64,000 bases of DNA from Sequoia sempervirens. Lineage: Eukaryota > Streptophyta > Pinopsida > Cupressales > Cupressaceae. How positions within the stretch are numbered: the first letter of the stretch is position 1; each line of letters starts with the position of its first letter. This document shows, in pieces, positions 23,960 to 37,699 of this stretch. Position numbers and translations under genes: made by a program. The notes beneath the pieces are model-generated. The model did not search any database, had not been told where the DNA came from, and saw only the letters and a program-made list of their open reading frames with translations. Location of the stretch: assembly GCA_007258455.2 (NCBI GenBank), contig VDFB02254991.1, forward strand, positions 396,288 to 460,287, read 5' to 3'.

Positions 23960-24083
23960 AAGTTCCATATTATGCTATTGGTTTAGTATGCAACCAGCAA
24001 GTTTCAGGCTTCACAAAAGTCAATTGTGCATACTTGGCGACTCTGTGGAGAGAGAATTTCAGAATCAGCACCTTCTGTAGTTT

Positions 24084-26308
24084 ATGAGAAGAGTTCAAAC
24101 AAGGAGTAGCTCAGGTCCTTTCGAATATTTGCAGCTGTCACCACCAAGAAGACAAGGTAGAGAAACAAAAAGGTGTGGAACAACAATTATCTATTCTAGA
24201 AGAACTCAATCCACTCCTCCATTTGTGGGGTCACACATTGATGTTCCATCTTTGGTTTCATTTAGAGTACCAATAAATCCTCCTCAGCCACCTCCAATGG
24301 CCGCTCCAAGGAATCAACCCTTTGTTGCTTTTAATGGAGGGAGCCCCTTGAATTTGGCACAGCAAAATGACATCCCAATGGCGGCCTTGAAGAGTCTGCC
24401 AACTTTTACAGGGGAAGACCAAACTACCCCGATTGAACACATGTGAGATGTGGCTTCATTATGCGGAGTCCATCACATAACTCAAGAGGATGTTGCAGTA
24501 AGATTACTAGCTACTTCACTGAAAGGAAGAGCTGTGCAATGGTATAGGAGCCTACCAGTCAGTTCAATTGCAACTTGGGATGAATTTGGAGACAAGTTGC
24601 ATAAACAATTTCAGGATAGGTCTGATAACTTGTCTCTATTGGAACAATTAACTACAATTAAGAGGGCTCCACAAGAACAGATGAATGATTTCAACTTCAG
24701 ATTTCAAAGAACTTGGGATAGAATCCCTGCAACGGTGAGGCCACCTCCAGAATATGCATTTTTGTATTTTTTGAGGGCTCTTAACAGTGATATAGCTGTC
24801 ATGATACAGTCAATGGGAGGAGTGTCTTTGCGAGATGCTTTCAAAATAGCAATCAGAGCTAAGAACAACTTAATACAAGCTGGTAAACTCGCTCCTAGGC
24901 CTCCAATGCCTATATTTCCAGAGATTCATGCAAACATTGCTTTGCAAATACCTCATTTCACACCTCTACTAGCTGTACCAATGCTGCCAGCTGTTGTTCC
25001 AGCTGTTGATAAAAAAGAAAGTGTTGCTTTAGGCTCATCACAAGAGTTACAAGAGATCAAAAGTCTTTTACAGACTTTTGGTAACAAGTTGGTGAACTTG
25101 GAAAAACAACAGTCCTATTCTAGGCCTTATCAACAGCAGAATTAGGCCTCAAGTCAGCCTTTTCAAGGTCAACAACAGCAATTCCAGGGGAATAGACAAC
25201 AGTATCAAGGCAATTACCAAGGCCCAAGACAAAATGTTGCCACAAGGCCTTTTCAGGCCTACAATCCAACTCCAATTAGTGTTGTCAAAGAGCTTGTTCC
25301 TATTCAAAACAATCTGGATGCTGATCATGAGTGGTGTTATCCATGTAATCAGCCACATAATCAAGCTACGTGCTCCAATGGCATCGTCAATCAAGCTCTT
25401 ATGGTGAAAAATGATATAGGTGTGCAAGATTTGCCTAAGGAGGGGTATCCACGATAGCAGGATCAACCTGGAGATGATTCAACCCTCCTGAATTGGCAGA
25501 GAGAAGAATTTTGTGGAGTGAACCAGGATGACACATCTGTTGCTGCTAATACTAGAGCCAAGAAGAGGGATTTCAAGATTGAACAAGCAATGAATAAAGA
25601 TAAGGGAGCTGCTAGTCCATCAAATCAGCAAGTACCACACACTTTGTAGCAAGGTTATGACACTAGTAAGGAGCAGCCTTTACATGCTTCATCTACAAGT
25701 CAAGTGCAACCTGACCATGTTGTTGTAAAGATGCAGCCAAAGGTAAATATATCTACACCTTTCAACATTGTTGAAAGTATGAAAAAAATGAATGTTTCAA
25801 TTTTGATGTGGGATTCTTTAGCAATCCCTAGTCAAATCAATTTGTTACAGTCAGCCTTATCAAATCCAGTCAGTTTGAATCCTCCAAATGAATTCTCTTT
25901 AGGCAAAACAAAGTTAGTTTTAACCAATGCACCTTTGGATAGTACCACACAGCAAAGTAATGGTGTCAAGCCCCCTCCTTTCTATGTTTCCTTAATAGTG
26001 GGGAATAAATTGGTACACAATTGCATGGTTGATAGCGGGGCTAGCAGTTCGATAATGCCAAAAAAGATTGTAGACCAGCTAGGTTTACAATACCAGCCAT
26101 TAGAAAAGGGAGTACTTCAATTGGACAGGATAGCAGTAAACACTATATAGGTGTTATTAAAAATCTGAATCTCACACTACATGCTTGTCCCAATTTTTCA
26201 ATCCCGCAAGATGTGTTTGTCATAGATTTGCCTCCATTTTTTGCTCTATGCCTATCTAGAGACTTCACAGAAAAAATATGAGGGTATTTATCTTCAGATT
26301 GGTCCCAT
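24084..26308 (+). pseudogene. Gypsy gag and protease (element D)
   Basis: One frame from ATG at 24084 holds a retrotransposon gag domain (LPTFTGEDQTTPIEHM, then LATSLKGRAVQWYRSLP, then WDEFGDKLHKQF and FNFRFQRTWDRIP). A Gln-rich tract and a CYPCNQPHNQATC knuckle-like motif (25334-25373) follow, then the protease MVDSGASSSIM with its Asp codon at 26031. Stops at 24444, 25143, 25455, 25647 and 26148 break it; three of these are TAG where Gln is expected. After 26150 the protease tail continues in the next frame with a stop before 26309. Gag packages the RNA and the protease matures it; neither is intact here. Confidence 0.92.
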
Positions 26309-27130
26309 ATGCTTTTTAGGACCAGGTATGGTACTAAGGTAACTATAACTTCTGATTCCCTTGCCAAGGATCACATCGAACCTTATGTGCCATCTGCTAT
26401 AAATGTTAATTCTATTGTTTTAGAAGATACTGAACTTGCTGTAGCACAAGAGTTACAAGCTGTGAGTGTACCTAAGGTACTCCTGAATGAATGGGCAGCT
26501 GAGAATGTGGTTGATAATCCAAATGAGCTTATTCAAGATGTTGGTCTGGGTAATTATGTATTGCATGAATCTGGGACAGAAATGCCAAATCTCGAGAGAA
26601 GTGCCGAAAGCCAGTTTGAGCAGCAGAATAAATTATGGGAGATGTATTTTGATGGTTCAGGAAGCAAAAACGATGCTGGAGGAGGTGCAATGCTTGTATC
26701 TCCGCAGGGTGATAAGTATTTTTCTACTTTCCATTTTGCTTTCGCATGCTCTAATAACTCTACTGAGTATGAGGGCCTTGTTCAAGGTCTTGAGTGGGAA
26801 AGGAAGAGAGGAATAGCCTGCTTGAAAGTATATGGGGACAGTGAGTTAATTGTCAATCAAATAAGAGGCCTGAATGTTGTGAAAAATGACACACTAAAGT
26901 CTTATAAGAACAGAGTGTGGAACATGCTGGAGTATTTTGATGCCTTTAACTTAGCGTCTATTCCAAGGAATCAGAACAAGCATGCTGATAGGCTTGCAGC
27001 CATTGGGGCACAGTTTGATATTCCAGGTGACATTAGAAAAGAGAAAGTACAACAATATGTGAAGGTTGTAGTCAGACCATCAATTCCTGATTTCAACATT
27101 CACTGGAAAGTTTTTGACAGTGATGAGTAG
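26309..27130 (+). CDS. Extra (archaeal-type) RNase H of element D, upstream of RT
   Basis: An open stretch of 273 codons; the true polyprotein start is upstream. About residue 115 onward is an RNase H domain: MYFDGSGSKNDAGGGAML, NNSTEYEGLVQGLEW, LKVYGDSELIVNQI and NQNKHADRLAAI. The catalytic Asp (26651), Glu (26764), Asp (26837) and Asp (26987) are all present. The spacing and the GSGS...GGGAML style resemble the additional archaeal-like RNase H of plant Tat-type gypsy elements, which helps remove RNA from the hybrid. The domain lies between protease and RT, whereas I would expect an added RNase H next to integrase. It is read in a different frame from gag and from RT in this decayed copy. 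Confidence 0.88.
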   Translation: MLFRTRYGTKVTITSDSLAKDHIEPYVPSAINVNSIVLEDTELAVAQELQAVSVPKVLLNEWAAENVVDNPNELIQDVGLGNYVLHESGTEMPNLERSAESQFEQQNKLWEMYFDGSGSKNDAGGGAMLVSPQGDKYFSTFHFAFACSNNSTEYEGLVQGLEWERKRGIACLKVYGDSELIVNQIRGLNVVKNDTLKSYKNRVWNMLEYFDAFNLASIPRNQNKHADRLAAIGAQFDIPGDIRKEKVQQYVKVVVRPSIPDFNIHWKVFDSDE

Positions 27131-27142
27131 ATCCTTTCTTTC

Positions 27143-28290
27143 TTGCTCGAAGAAGATCAGTTCTCCATGGTGAATCAAGCAAAACTAAAGCAAAAGTATG
27201 ATGATCAAGTCATACAGCTGAGGAAAAATAAGTTACCCAAAGGTCTTGTTACCTTAGAGTCAATTTTCAGTACTGACGATCAACTTAAAAAGGGTAAATC
27301 TGGCTTGCAAATCAAAGGAGAACATTATGAAGAACTGGAGATTTTCAAAGGTAAACTCCTTAAGATAGGAAAAATTTGTTCACATGAAGATAAGCAAGAT
27401 TTTGTTGCTTTATGCTAAGAATTTCATGATGTCTTTGCTTGGGAATACTCAGATTTGAAGGGTTTGATCCCCATATTGCTCAGCACAAAATTGAGTTAGA
27501 ACCTAATGCTAAGCCAGTAAGGTAGAAACAAAGGCCCTTAAATCCTAAGCTTGAGCCCTTAATGATTAAAGAGCTGACCAAATTAGTTGAGGGGGGTATT
27601 TTCTTTCCTATTAAGCATACTTCATGGGTTTCTAACCTTGTACCAGTTAGGAAGAAAAATGGTGAGACAAGACTCTGTGTAGACTTTAGGGATCTTAACC
27701 GAGCATCTTTGAAAGATCACTACCCGCTGCCCTCCATGGAACAAATCTTACAAGTAGTGGCTGGTTCTGAGAGATCTTCCTTGTTAGATGGTTTTTCGGG
27801 CTATAATCAAGTGCTGGTTAAAGAGGAAGATTAGTTCAAAACTGCTTTTACAACTACGTGGGGCACCATGACATACAAAAGGATGCCTTTTGGTTTGTCT
27901 AATGCTGGTGCGATGTTTTAGAGGGCCATGGACATGGTGTTTCAAAGTTTGATCAATAAGATTATGCTAATTTATCTAGATGACATTACAACTTATTCTA
28001 AGAATGCTGATGAACATTTGTCACACCTTAAGCAAGTTTTCAAAAAATGCAGAGAGTTTGGTATCTCTCTCAATCCTAAAAAGAGCATCTTTGTTGTTCA
28101 TGAAGGGAAATTATTAGGCCATATAGTATCAAAGGATGGAATTACTATTGACCCTGAAAGAGTTAAAGCCATACTTGAGTTGCCATTACCCAGTCGCAAG
28201 AAGGGTCTATAGAGCTTTTTGGGGTGAATCAACTTTCTGAGAAGGTTCATCCCAGATGGTGCAAACCCATTACAACCTTTGATAGCTATG
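27143..28290 (+). pseudogene. Gypsy reverse transcriptase (element D)
   Basis: After a connector, RT motifs appear in order: WVSNLVPVRKKNGETRLCVDFRDLNRA, YPLPSMEQIL, SLLDGFSGYNQVLV, TYKRMPFGLSNAGAMF, the catalytic YLDD (27973-27984), and LGHIVSKDGITIDPERV. The frame is broken by TAG at 27523 (Gln expected), TAG near 27834, TAG at 27919 (Gln expected), and stops near 28210 and 28224. The connector at 27143 is in the same frame as the preceding RNase H, and RT is in the next one. The enzyme would have made element cDNA. Confidence 0.93.
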
Positions 28291-29037
28291 TTAAAGAAGA
28301 ATGCAGTTTTCAGTTGGAATGGAGAGGAAAAATGTGGTTTTGAAGAAATTAAGGAAGCTTTGGCATCAGCTCCAACATTGGTAAATCCAGATTTCTCTAA
28401 AGACTTCTTTCTGTATGCTTTTGGTAGCAGTAGATCAATCTCTGCCATGTTGGTTCAGAAAAATAGTGATAACTTAGAACAACCCATAGCTTTCTTTAGC
28501 CAAGTACTTACTGATTATGAAGAGAGGTATACTTTTGTTGAGAAACATGTTCTTGATGTGATCAGAAGCCTAAAGAAGTTTAAGCCTCTAGTGTCGAAGA
28601 ATAAGATTCATATTCTGGTGGCGCACTCAAGTGTGAAGGAGTTTCTGTTGAACAAAGATTTGAATGAAAAAAGAGCAAGGTGGGTTACTAAGGTTATGAA
28701 ATATGACGTGGATATCAAGGTTACCAAATTGGTTAGAGGTAAAGGTCTTTGTGAACAACTTCCTACAGAGTCAAGCAGTGAAAATAAGTTAGAAAAGGAT
28801 ACTGTTTTTACTAATACAAATGAGTCTCAGAATGCTCAAGATGATGTGCCTCTGATAGCAATGAATTGGGTTCAAGATATGACCCAATTTCTACAAACTG
28901 GTGAATGCCCATTAGGATTAAACATAGCTAAAAGAAGATACTTTAGATTGCAGTCCATACCGTATGTGCTGGTAAACAATGTTCTTTTTAAAAAGGATGT
29001 GAATGGTGTCCTATTAAGATGCATTCATAATCATTAA
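28279..29037 (+). pseudogene. Degenerate native RNase H of element D
   Basis: The frame begins in the RT thumb region (MLKKNAVFSWNGEEKCGFEEIK). It then shows the standard gypsy RNase H layout (FFLYAFGSSRSISAMLVQK, QPIAFFSQVLTDYEERYTFVEKHVLDVI). The first catalytic Asp normally in the Y-T-D-A-S position is missing: the sequence reads YAFGSS. This fits loss of activity after the second RNase H took over. The frame stays open to TAA at 29035 and leads into integrase. Confidence 0.85.
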
Positions 29038-30123
29038 ATTGAGAAGGTACTTCATGAGTTTCATGATGGAGCTGCGGGAGGTCACTTTTCCCCAAGAACT
29101 ACTGCTTGGAAAATCATGAGAGTTGGTTACTACTGGCCTAGCTTGTTCAAAGATGCATATGTCTGGTCAAGAAAGTGTATCAAATGTGCTCTATTTTCAA
29201 GAAAGGAAAAGCTTCCTGCTATGCCCATACAACCAATTCAAGTGGAGTAGCCCTTCATGAGATGGGGCATTGATTTCATTGGGCCAATAAATCCACCTTC
29301 CAGTGTTGGTCACAAGTGGGTACTTACAGCCACTGACTATTTTACAAGGTTGACAGAAGCGATTGCATTGAAAGAAGCAAAAGAATCTTCAGTTTTGAGC
29401 TTCTATGAAGATATAGTCACCAGATTTGGAGTTCCTGACTCTATCATATCTGATAATTCTCTGGCATTTGTAGGTCTAAGAGTAACTAATTGGGCCATTA
29501 AACAGGGCATTCATTTGAATACATCCTCAAATTATTACCCTCAGGGTAATGGCTTAGCTGAGAGCACAAATAAGAATCTCATTAGGATTATCAAGAGAAC
29601 AATGGAGGATAATCAAAGAACCTGGCACGTCAAACTAAAGTATGCATTGTGGGTAGACAGGGTGACTCCTAAGAGGTCTATTTCTAACTCACCATACATG
29701 TTATTCTATGGAAGAGAGGCAATATTTCCTTTGTCTATAGAGCTTCCAGCTCTTGATATTGTTCGCCAATTGGAAATGTTTGAGGAACAAGACCCAATGT
29801 CTGTGAGATATGCAGAGCTCATGGAATTCAAAGAATTAAGGGACAAAGCAATGAAGGATTTGGAGTATCATTAGCTCCAAACAAAGAAAACATTTGACAA
29901 AAGGGCTACAGCAAAATATTTTAAGGCGAGAGACCTTGTGCTCAAATGGGATGTTCTGAAAAGTAGGCCAGGCCATCACACCAAGTTTGACAACATGTGG
30001 ACATGCCCATTCATTATCAGAGACTGTAAGGAGCATAATGCTTATCAACTGGCTACAACAGAAGGGGAAGTGTTCCCTATCCCAGTCAATGGGATACACC
30101 TTAGGCCCTATTTTCAAGTTTGA
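29038..30123 (+). pseudogene. Gypsy integrase (element D)
   Basis: An HHCC-type N-terminus (HEFHDGAAGGHF...CIKC, about 29050-29192) precedes the DDE core: Asp in WGIDFIGP (29272), Asp in IISDNS (29452) and Glu in LAESTN (29560). The C-terminal part (LVLKWDVLKSRPGHH, YQLATTEGE, GIHLRPYF) ends with TGA at 30121-30123. Two stops break it: TAG at 29248, where Gln is expected, and TAG after YH at about 29872. Confidence 0.93.
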
Positions 30124-30431
30124 TGGAGTTCCTCTATTGTACATATTAGTTTAGGTTTATGTTTTCAATAAGTGCTTCTGCACTTTGGTTTAGATATTTT
30201 TTCTATTTCATGGGTGTTGTGATGGCACTGTAAATATTCTCTTTCATTTTCCCCTATTTTGATTTGGGCAACCTGTTGTGTCTTATGGGTCTCAAGCAAG
30301 TTGCTCCCATGTGCAAAACTGATATTTTTATTTGTTTTCTGAGCCTCCTAATGACTCCATACCCAATGGACAAGTTTTGACCACTGGTTTCTATGTTTAG
30401 CAGGAAAAAATCCAGCTGAGGTCGCTAGAAA
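30124..30431 (+). other. Spacer between integrase and 3' LTR of element D
   Basis: No gene is seen. Purine-rich AGGAAAAAA (about 30402-30410) is a weak candidate for a polypurine tract, but it is over 20 bp from the LTR start, so the true tract is unclear. Confidence 0.5.
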
Positions 30432-33400
30432 TGTTGCCCAATTTTCACCTACGGGCTAGGTTAGTTGGGAAAATTATGTTTCAGAAGTTCTAAAGGGCCA
30501 GGTGGGTCATTTGCATCAAGGGTTAAATCATGCATCTGGTGCTAGGTCATGAAGAACACAGTTGGAAGGCCTGCCTAGATCAAGCTCCGCATGAAACCCT
30601 CTAAGGAGAGAGTCACCAAGACCTTCAGAATGTCTCACTGACCAAAAAGGGGCTCTCATTGAGTGAAGGCATCATCCCCAAGAGATTCGTCTTTGGTCTA
30701 AGGTCTTACCGATCTGGTCGAGTCTCATCAGATAAGGCAGTCTCAGCCAAAGGATGCAGGTATCGGTGAAAGGTCTTGCCGAGTTGGTGATGTCTCCCCG
30801 ACTGAAGAAAAAGTAAGCTCATCGCCCAAAGGTGGGAGCTTCGCCACAGGGTCTCGCCGAAGTCAAAAGGTCTCCCTGACTCTAAAGGCTCTCGGCACAG
30901 GAGATGGAGTTCGCTGAGATGTCTGGGCAAAGCAAGGAAGTCTCGACGAAGGTTGGCAGCGTCGACAGGAGGTCTCCCCGACCCGAAAAGGTCTTGCTAA
31001 AACAAGTTTGGGCTCGGGGAGAGATGAAGATATCACTGCGAGGTTTCGGCGAATTGAAAAGGTCTCAGTGAAGGGGATTTCACCGTCGGCATAAGGTTTT
31101 CCCCTCGGTGAAACGTCTCACCGACCGGTGGGAGTCTCAGCGAATTAAGGAGAGCTCGGGCAGAATGGAGGAGTTCAGTGTGAGTCCTGGTGACAAAAAG
31201 GTAGTCTGGATGAAAGATGTGAGTTTGGGGAGACCATAGTGTGCTCGACAAAGGGTCTGGCCGATAGGCCACAGTTTCGGCGACAAGATAAGAGCTCGGT
31301 GAATGGTCATGTTTTCGGGGAGATGTCTCCCCGACCGCGGGTGTCTTGCCGAAACAAAAAGGGAGCTCAGTGTAGTGTTTTCCTTTCGCCATGAAGTCTT
31401 CCCAACCAATGGGAGTCATGCTGAAAGGAATGTTGCGCTCAGGGAAATGAGCTGAGTTTCACTAAAAGGTCTCACCGACCAAGGAATGTCTCCCCGACTG
31501 AAATGAGCTTTCGCCAAAGCATGGATGCCTTTGATGTAATAGGAGGGGCTTTAGTATAACGTCTTGCCGAAAGGCTGACATCTCGGCGAAAGAAGATTCC
31601 ATCGACAAGAGGTCTCGCCAATGGGCCAAGGTCTCGCCGAAGTTGTGCCTCGCTTTGACTCCTACCAAAGGATATAGGGTCTTTCCGATACAGGTGACAA
31701 TGAAATGAACTCACCAAGAGTTAAAGCCTTCGCCATGAAGTCCCGGTGACCAAACAATGTCTCGCCAAAGGTTGGGGGTCCCACCAAGGAAAGTCATATG
31801 GGTGAGAGTCTTGCCGACTCAGTAAGGTCTCACCGAAAGCAAGCTGAGCTCGCCAACAGTTGAAGACTTCGCCCTGAGGTCCTGCCGACATGGGAAGGTC
31901 TTGGCGATACAGGAGGAGTCATCGGTAGAGGTCTCACCGACTAGCAGAAGGTCTCCCCAACATGAATGACATCGATGTAGCGCCCGACTGTCAGAGTGAT
32001 GTCTTACCGACATGATGTGGTCTCAGCGATGGAAAGCGATATTGGCATGACTAATGAAGCCGCTACGACCTCTTGCTGATGAAGGTTTCTCTTGCCGAAG
32101 TAAAATGAAATGAGCTCTCACCGGAGCAAGGAGACCTCGCTGAGAGTCTTGCCGACTCAATAGGGTCTCAACAAAGAATATGGAGCTCGGGTAGAGAAAA
32201 ATGCATCAGGGTGACATCAGCAGACTCTTGCCGATATGGTTTGTAATATTAAGTTCGAGGAGACTTCGGGAGTAGTTTTTACACTTGGTATGATGTCTTA
32301 CCGATAGGTTGTAGTCTTGGCAACATCTTGTGCATCGATATGACCCCTGAGAGCTCGCCATGAAGTCTTCCCTACTTACCGACGTCTCGCTGAAATACAT
32401 GTGGAGATCGGTGGAGTGGAGTGCGTTTGGGGTGACATCAATATACCTTCACCGATAGAGGATGAGAAGAGTTTGCCATGTTGTCCGGCTGAATGCGATT
32501 GTCTTGGTGACCATAGAGGTGATATCAGTATGATTTTTGGGCTCGATAAGAACTCTCATCGAAAGTTCCATGTTATGCCAATGGTTCCAGGAGGATTTAA
32601 TTGCATCGGTGAGACACTTCCAGTGTCTCGCCAAGATGCGATTCTACAGGAGGAGTTTTTGACCACCCGAAGAATCTACGTGGAGTTTACTCGACCAATC
32701 AAACAGATATGAAAGTGAGCCATGGTAGCCTAACTAGGATGAAGAACATTAACAGAATGAAAAGAAATGTGTATCTATTCTAAGCTCAGGATCATTCAAA
32801 GTGCTCGGCCGAAGAGGTTCAAGGCAGACACGATACCAGGAAATAAATGCGGTGGTTGCAGAAAGGTTTCTCCGGGGAATGACTCTTCACCGACACGGAC
32901 ACACAGAGTACAACATTAAATTCAATTAAAATATCTAGCGAGAGATTTATCCCGAGGCCTGATATTTTGTAAGCCCTAAGGGGCTGACACATTTTGATAT
33001 ATAAGGCATTTTTTTCCTTTTTGTAAATAGTTTGGATTATACACTTTGAAGAGTTAGTGATTTTTATCAATCCTTTCTTGACTAAATGTATGTTTTGTAA
33101 CTCAACTAGAATCTGGAATACAACACAGAGTTTACCTTGGAAGCTAGTGTTCATGTTTGTACTACTCTCATTTCTATATTTCTCTTTTGATTATGCAAGT
33201 CTTTAACTGTGTTTTATTAGTCTACATTCATACCTTAAAGCCATGAAATTTATCTTTCCCTCCTAAGATGTGTATGTAGATCGAGCCTATTTAGATTGAT
33301 GCATAGATCTAATAGAGGTTGTGTTGAGTATATGAAATGGTTGAAGTTAAGTTTCCAAGTGTATGTTCATCTTGTTTTCATTTCATAATTCCTCATCAAT

Positions 33401-33597
33401 TCGGTGTATCACCATAGTTTAGTTTCATTTGTATGCTTTCCTTCTCCTTTTACCCCTATAGAATCAGTAGTTTAGGTGACACCAAAGGAAGCCGGCCTTC
33501 TCCGAAGGTTCATTTCAGCTTCAGGTGACCCGCAACCTTGAAATGATCCCATGTTTCCCTAGAAAGCTCAGTTTTCATAACTCTGCAAAGGGTGCAA
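30432..33597 (+). repeat. 3' LTR of element D, main part
   Basis: It starts TGTTGCCC and matches 20747-23921 along its length, with differences mostly C/T or G/A. It breaks off at GGGTGCAA, where plastid DNA begins. The missing end resumes at 37683. Confidence 0.95.
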
Positions 33598-35152
33598 CCA
33601 AAAAGTCTCCGGGACCAATTGTTAAGAACAGTGAATTTTTACTATCGTTAATAGCATTCAACCAACCGGGTAACCATATGCTTTTCCCAGCATTGAATGC
33701 TGGATCATTTGCTGAAGATAAGAGTACATCAAAACCATATAAGGTCTTACCATGAGCAGATTGTATCCATTGAGCAAATATAGGCTCAATCAAGATTTGT
33801 TTTTCTGGAGTACCAAAAGCGAGCATAACATCGTTATGAACATAAAGTCCCAAGGTATGAAAACCTAGGAATAAACTAACCCAACTCAAATGAGATATTA
33901 TGGCTTCCTTATGCTCCAACATTCTCGCCAATACATTATCCTTATTTTGTTCCGGATTATAATCTCTAATGAGAAATATGGCTCCATGGGCAAATGCCCC
34001 TGTCATAATGAATCCGGCAATGTATTGATGATGAGTATACAATGCAGCTTGGGTAGTAAAATCTTGTGCTATGAATGCATAGGCAGGTAAAGAATACATG
34101 TGTTGAGCTACCAAGGAGGTAACAACTCCCAAAGAAGCTAGAGCAAGACCTAATTGAAAGTGAAGAGAATTATTGATTGTGTTGTAAAGACCCTTATGCC
34201 CGCGTCCTAATAAGCCTCCCGGAGGAATATGTGCTTCTAAAATATCTTTTATACTGTGTCCAATCCCAAAATTGGTTCTGTACATATGACCAGCAATGAA
34301 GAAAACAAATGCAATAGCTAAATGATGATGAGCGATATCAGTTAGCCACAAACTTTGAGTTTGTGGGTGAAATCCTCCGAGAAGAGTTAGAATAGCAGTT
34401 CCCGACCCTTGAGAGGTACCAAATAAATGACTACTGGAATCAGGATTTTGAGCATAAAGACTCCACTGACCTGTAAAAAGTGGTTCCAAACCTTGGGGAT
34501 ATGGTAATACATTCAAGAAATTATCCCATCTTATGTGCTGTCCTCTTGATTCAGGAATAGCGACATGAACTAAATGCCCCGTCCAAGCCAAAGAACTGAC
34601 TCCGAAGAGTCCCGACAAATGATGATTGAGACGAGATTCGGCATTTTTAAACCATGAAACACTTGGTTTCCATTGAGGTTGTAGATGCAACCAACCCGCT
34701 GTTAAAAAGAGAGCAGAAAGAAATAGCAAGAAAAGAGCTCCAGTATAAAGATCTTCATTAGTGCGTAAGCCAATTGTATACCACCACTGATAAACACCGG
34801 AATAAGCAATATTGACCGGACCGGGGGCACCTCCTCGGGTAAAGGCTTCTACGGCCGGTTGACCAAAATGAGGATCCCAAATTGCATGAGCAATAGGTCT
34901 TATATGTAAGGGGTCGTGGACCCATGCTTCGAAATTGCCTTGCCAAGCTACGTGGAACAAATTCCCAGAGGTCCACAGAAAGATTATCGCTAACTGACCA
35001 AAGTGAGAAGCAAAAATCTTTTGATAAAGGCGTTCCTCGGTAATATCATCATGACTCTCAAAGTCATGTGCAGTAGCAATACCAAACCAAATACGACGAG
35101 TAGTTGGGTCCTGGGCCAAGCCTTGGCTGAACTTTGGAAATCTTGATGCCAT
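33598..35152 (-). pseudogene. psaB: psaB 5' fragment, truncated
   Basis: It encodes the first 518 or so residues of photosystem I P700 apoprotein A2, against about 734 in the full protein. The true start is MASRFPKF at 35152, preceded in frame by four non-coding codons. The frame is uninterrupted and very conserved to GPGDFLV, where the insert ends and LTR sequence supplies a stop. The Fe-S cluster segment FPCDGPGRGGTC and the last third are missing. The start lies 25 bp after the psaA stop, as in chloroplasts. It should be inert in the nucleus. Confidence 0.97.
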
Positions 35153-35177
35153 AATGCTTTTCAAATCCTCCTAGCCA

Positions 35178-36642
<1,465 letters not shown>

Positions 36643-36873
36643 ATTACCCTTTCTATATAAAGATGAACTTCAAAAAGAAATGATTTTGGTTCAATGACCA
36701 ATTCCTCAATTATTTCACTATCATCAGTCAGGCTATGAAATAAAATAATGGAATGATTATTTGATTGATTAAGAAGATCTCTTTATTTCTATAAAAATAT
36801 TTTATCTTAATCTATTCTATAAGATTTGGGAATAGTAGCCAACTTAATTCTAGCTTATCTTTTTTTTTTCTTT

Positions 36874-37614
36874 TTAATTCATTTTTTTTCTTTTTAATTC
36901 ACTTTTTATAAAATTACAATTCAATTCTCTACCCGCGCGAATTGCTAAAATTAATTTATTTAGGATCAACCGGATTGGTCCTCTACCATCATCATTGGCT
37001 GGGATTGGGATATCCACGAGATCTGGGTCACAATCTGTATCAACTAAGCAAATTGTTGGAATACCCAGAGTTCTACATTCCCGAATAGCAGTATATTCTC
37101 CTTTTTGATCGAGAATTATTACAATATCGGGCAATTTTGTCATGTATCTAATCCCCCCTAGATCCTCCTGCAATTTGTTCAATTCTCTCTTGAGTATTGC
37201 TGCTTCTTTCTTCGTAAATCGATCAAATCCTCCCGTATTTTTTTTTTTCGTTAAATTTTTGAATTTTTCAAGTCTTGCTTCTGTAGTAAACCAATTAGTT
37301 AACATACCCGCGAGCCATTTTTTATTTACATAATGACATCGAGCTGCTAAAGCAGCTAATTTAGCTGCATCAGCTGTTTGATGTTTTGTACCAACTATCA
37401 TAAATTGTTTTCCTCTCTTTGCTCCATCAAACACAAAATCACAGGCTTCTGATAAAAAACGAGCGGTGTAAGTTAAATTTATAATATGACTATCTTTACG
37501 TTCTTTAAAAATGTAAGGTGCCATTTTAGGATTCCATTTTCTGGTCTCATGACCAAAATGAACTCCTACTTTTACCATCTCTTTCAAATTGATGTTCCAA
37601 TTTTTTTTCGTCAT
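36874..37614 (-). pseudogene. rps2: rps2, complete plastid copy
   Basis: A full-length 246-codon frame for chloroplast 30S ribosomal protein S2, slightly longer than the usual 235-240. Conserved blocks include [68 protein letters not shown], and [17 protein letters not shown] followed by IPANDD. There is a T-run near 37240 and no stop. It lies between the atpI start and a probable rpoC2 end, the chloroplast order. It is called a pseudogene because of its nuclear location without targeting or a promoter, not because it is broken. Confidence 0.95.
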
Positions 37615-37621
37615 TTTGTTT

Positions 37622-37682
37622 TTATTTTTTACTATGAACTGTAATATCTACATTCCAATGGAATGGGTTAGATTGCTTGCCG
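37622..37682 (-). pseudogene. rpoC2: Probable rpoC2 3' end
   Basis: On the minus strand an open run of 19 codons ([18 protein letters not shown]) ends in TAA seven bases before the rps2 ATG. In chloroplast genomes rpoC2 lies directly upstream of rps2, so this is most likely its C-terminus. I did not recognise the residues independently. Confidence 0.55.
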
Positions 37683-37694
37683 TAGGTGATAACA
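37683..37694 (+). repeat. Last 12 bp of element D 3' LTR
   Basis: TAGGTGATAACA equals the last 12 bases of the 5' LTR (23926-23937) and is followed by the GGTAT target duplication. It shows that the plastid DNA lies inside the LTR rather than beside the element. Confidence 0.93.
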
Positions 37695-37699
37695 GGTAT

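Noticed and set aside
24033..24052. TTGGCGACTCTGTGGAGAG as the primer-binding site of element D
   Set aside because: The LTR end is fixed at 23937 by the 3' copy (TAGGTGATAACA before GGTAT), so the site four bases after it at 23942 is the better candidate.
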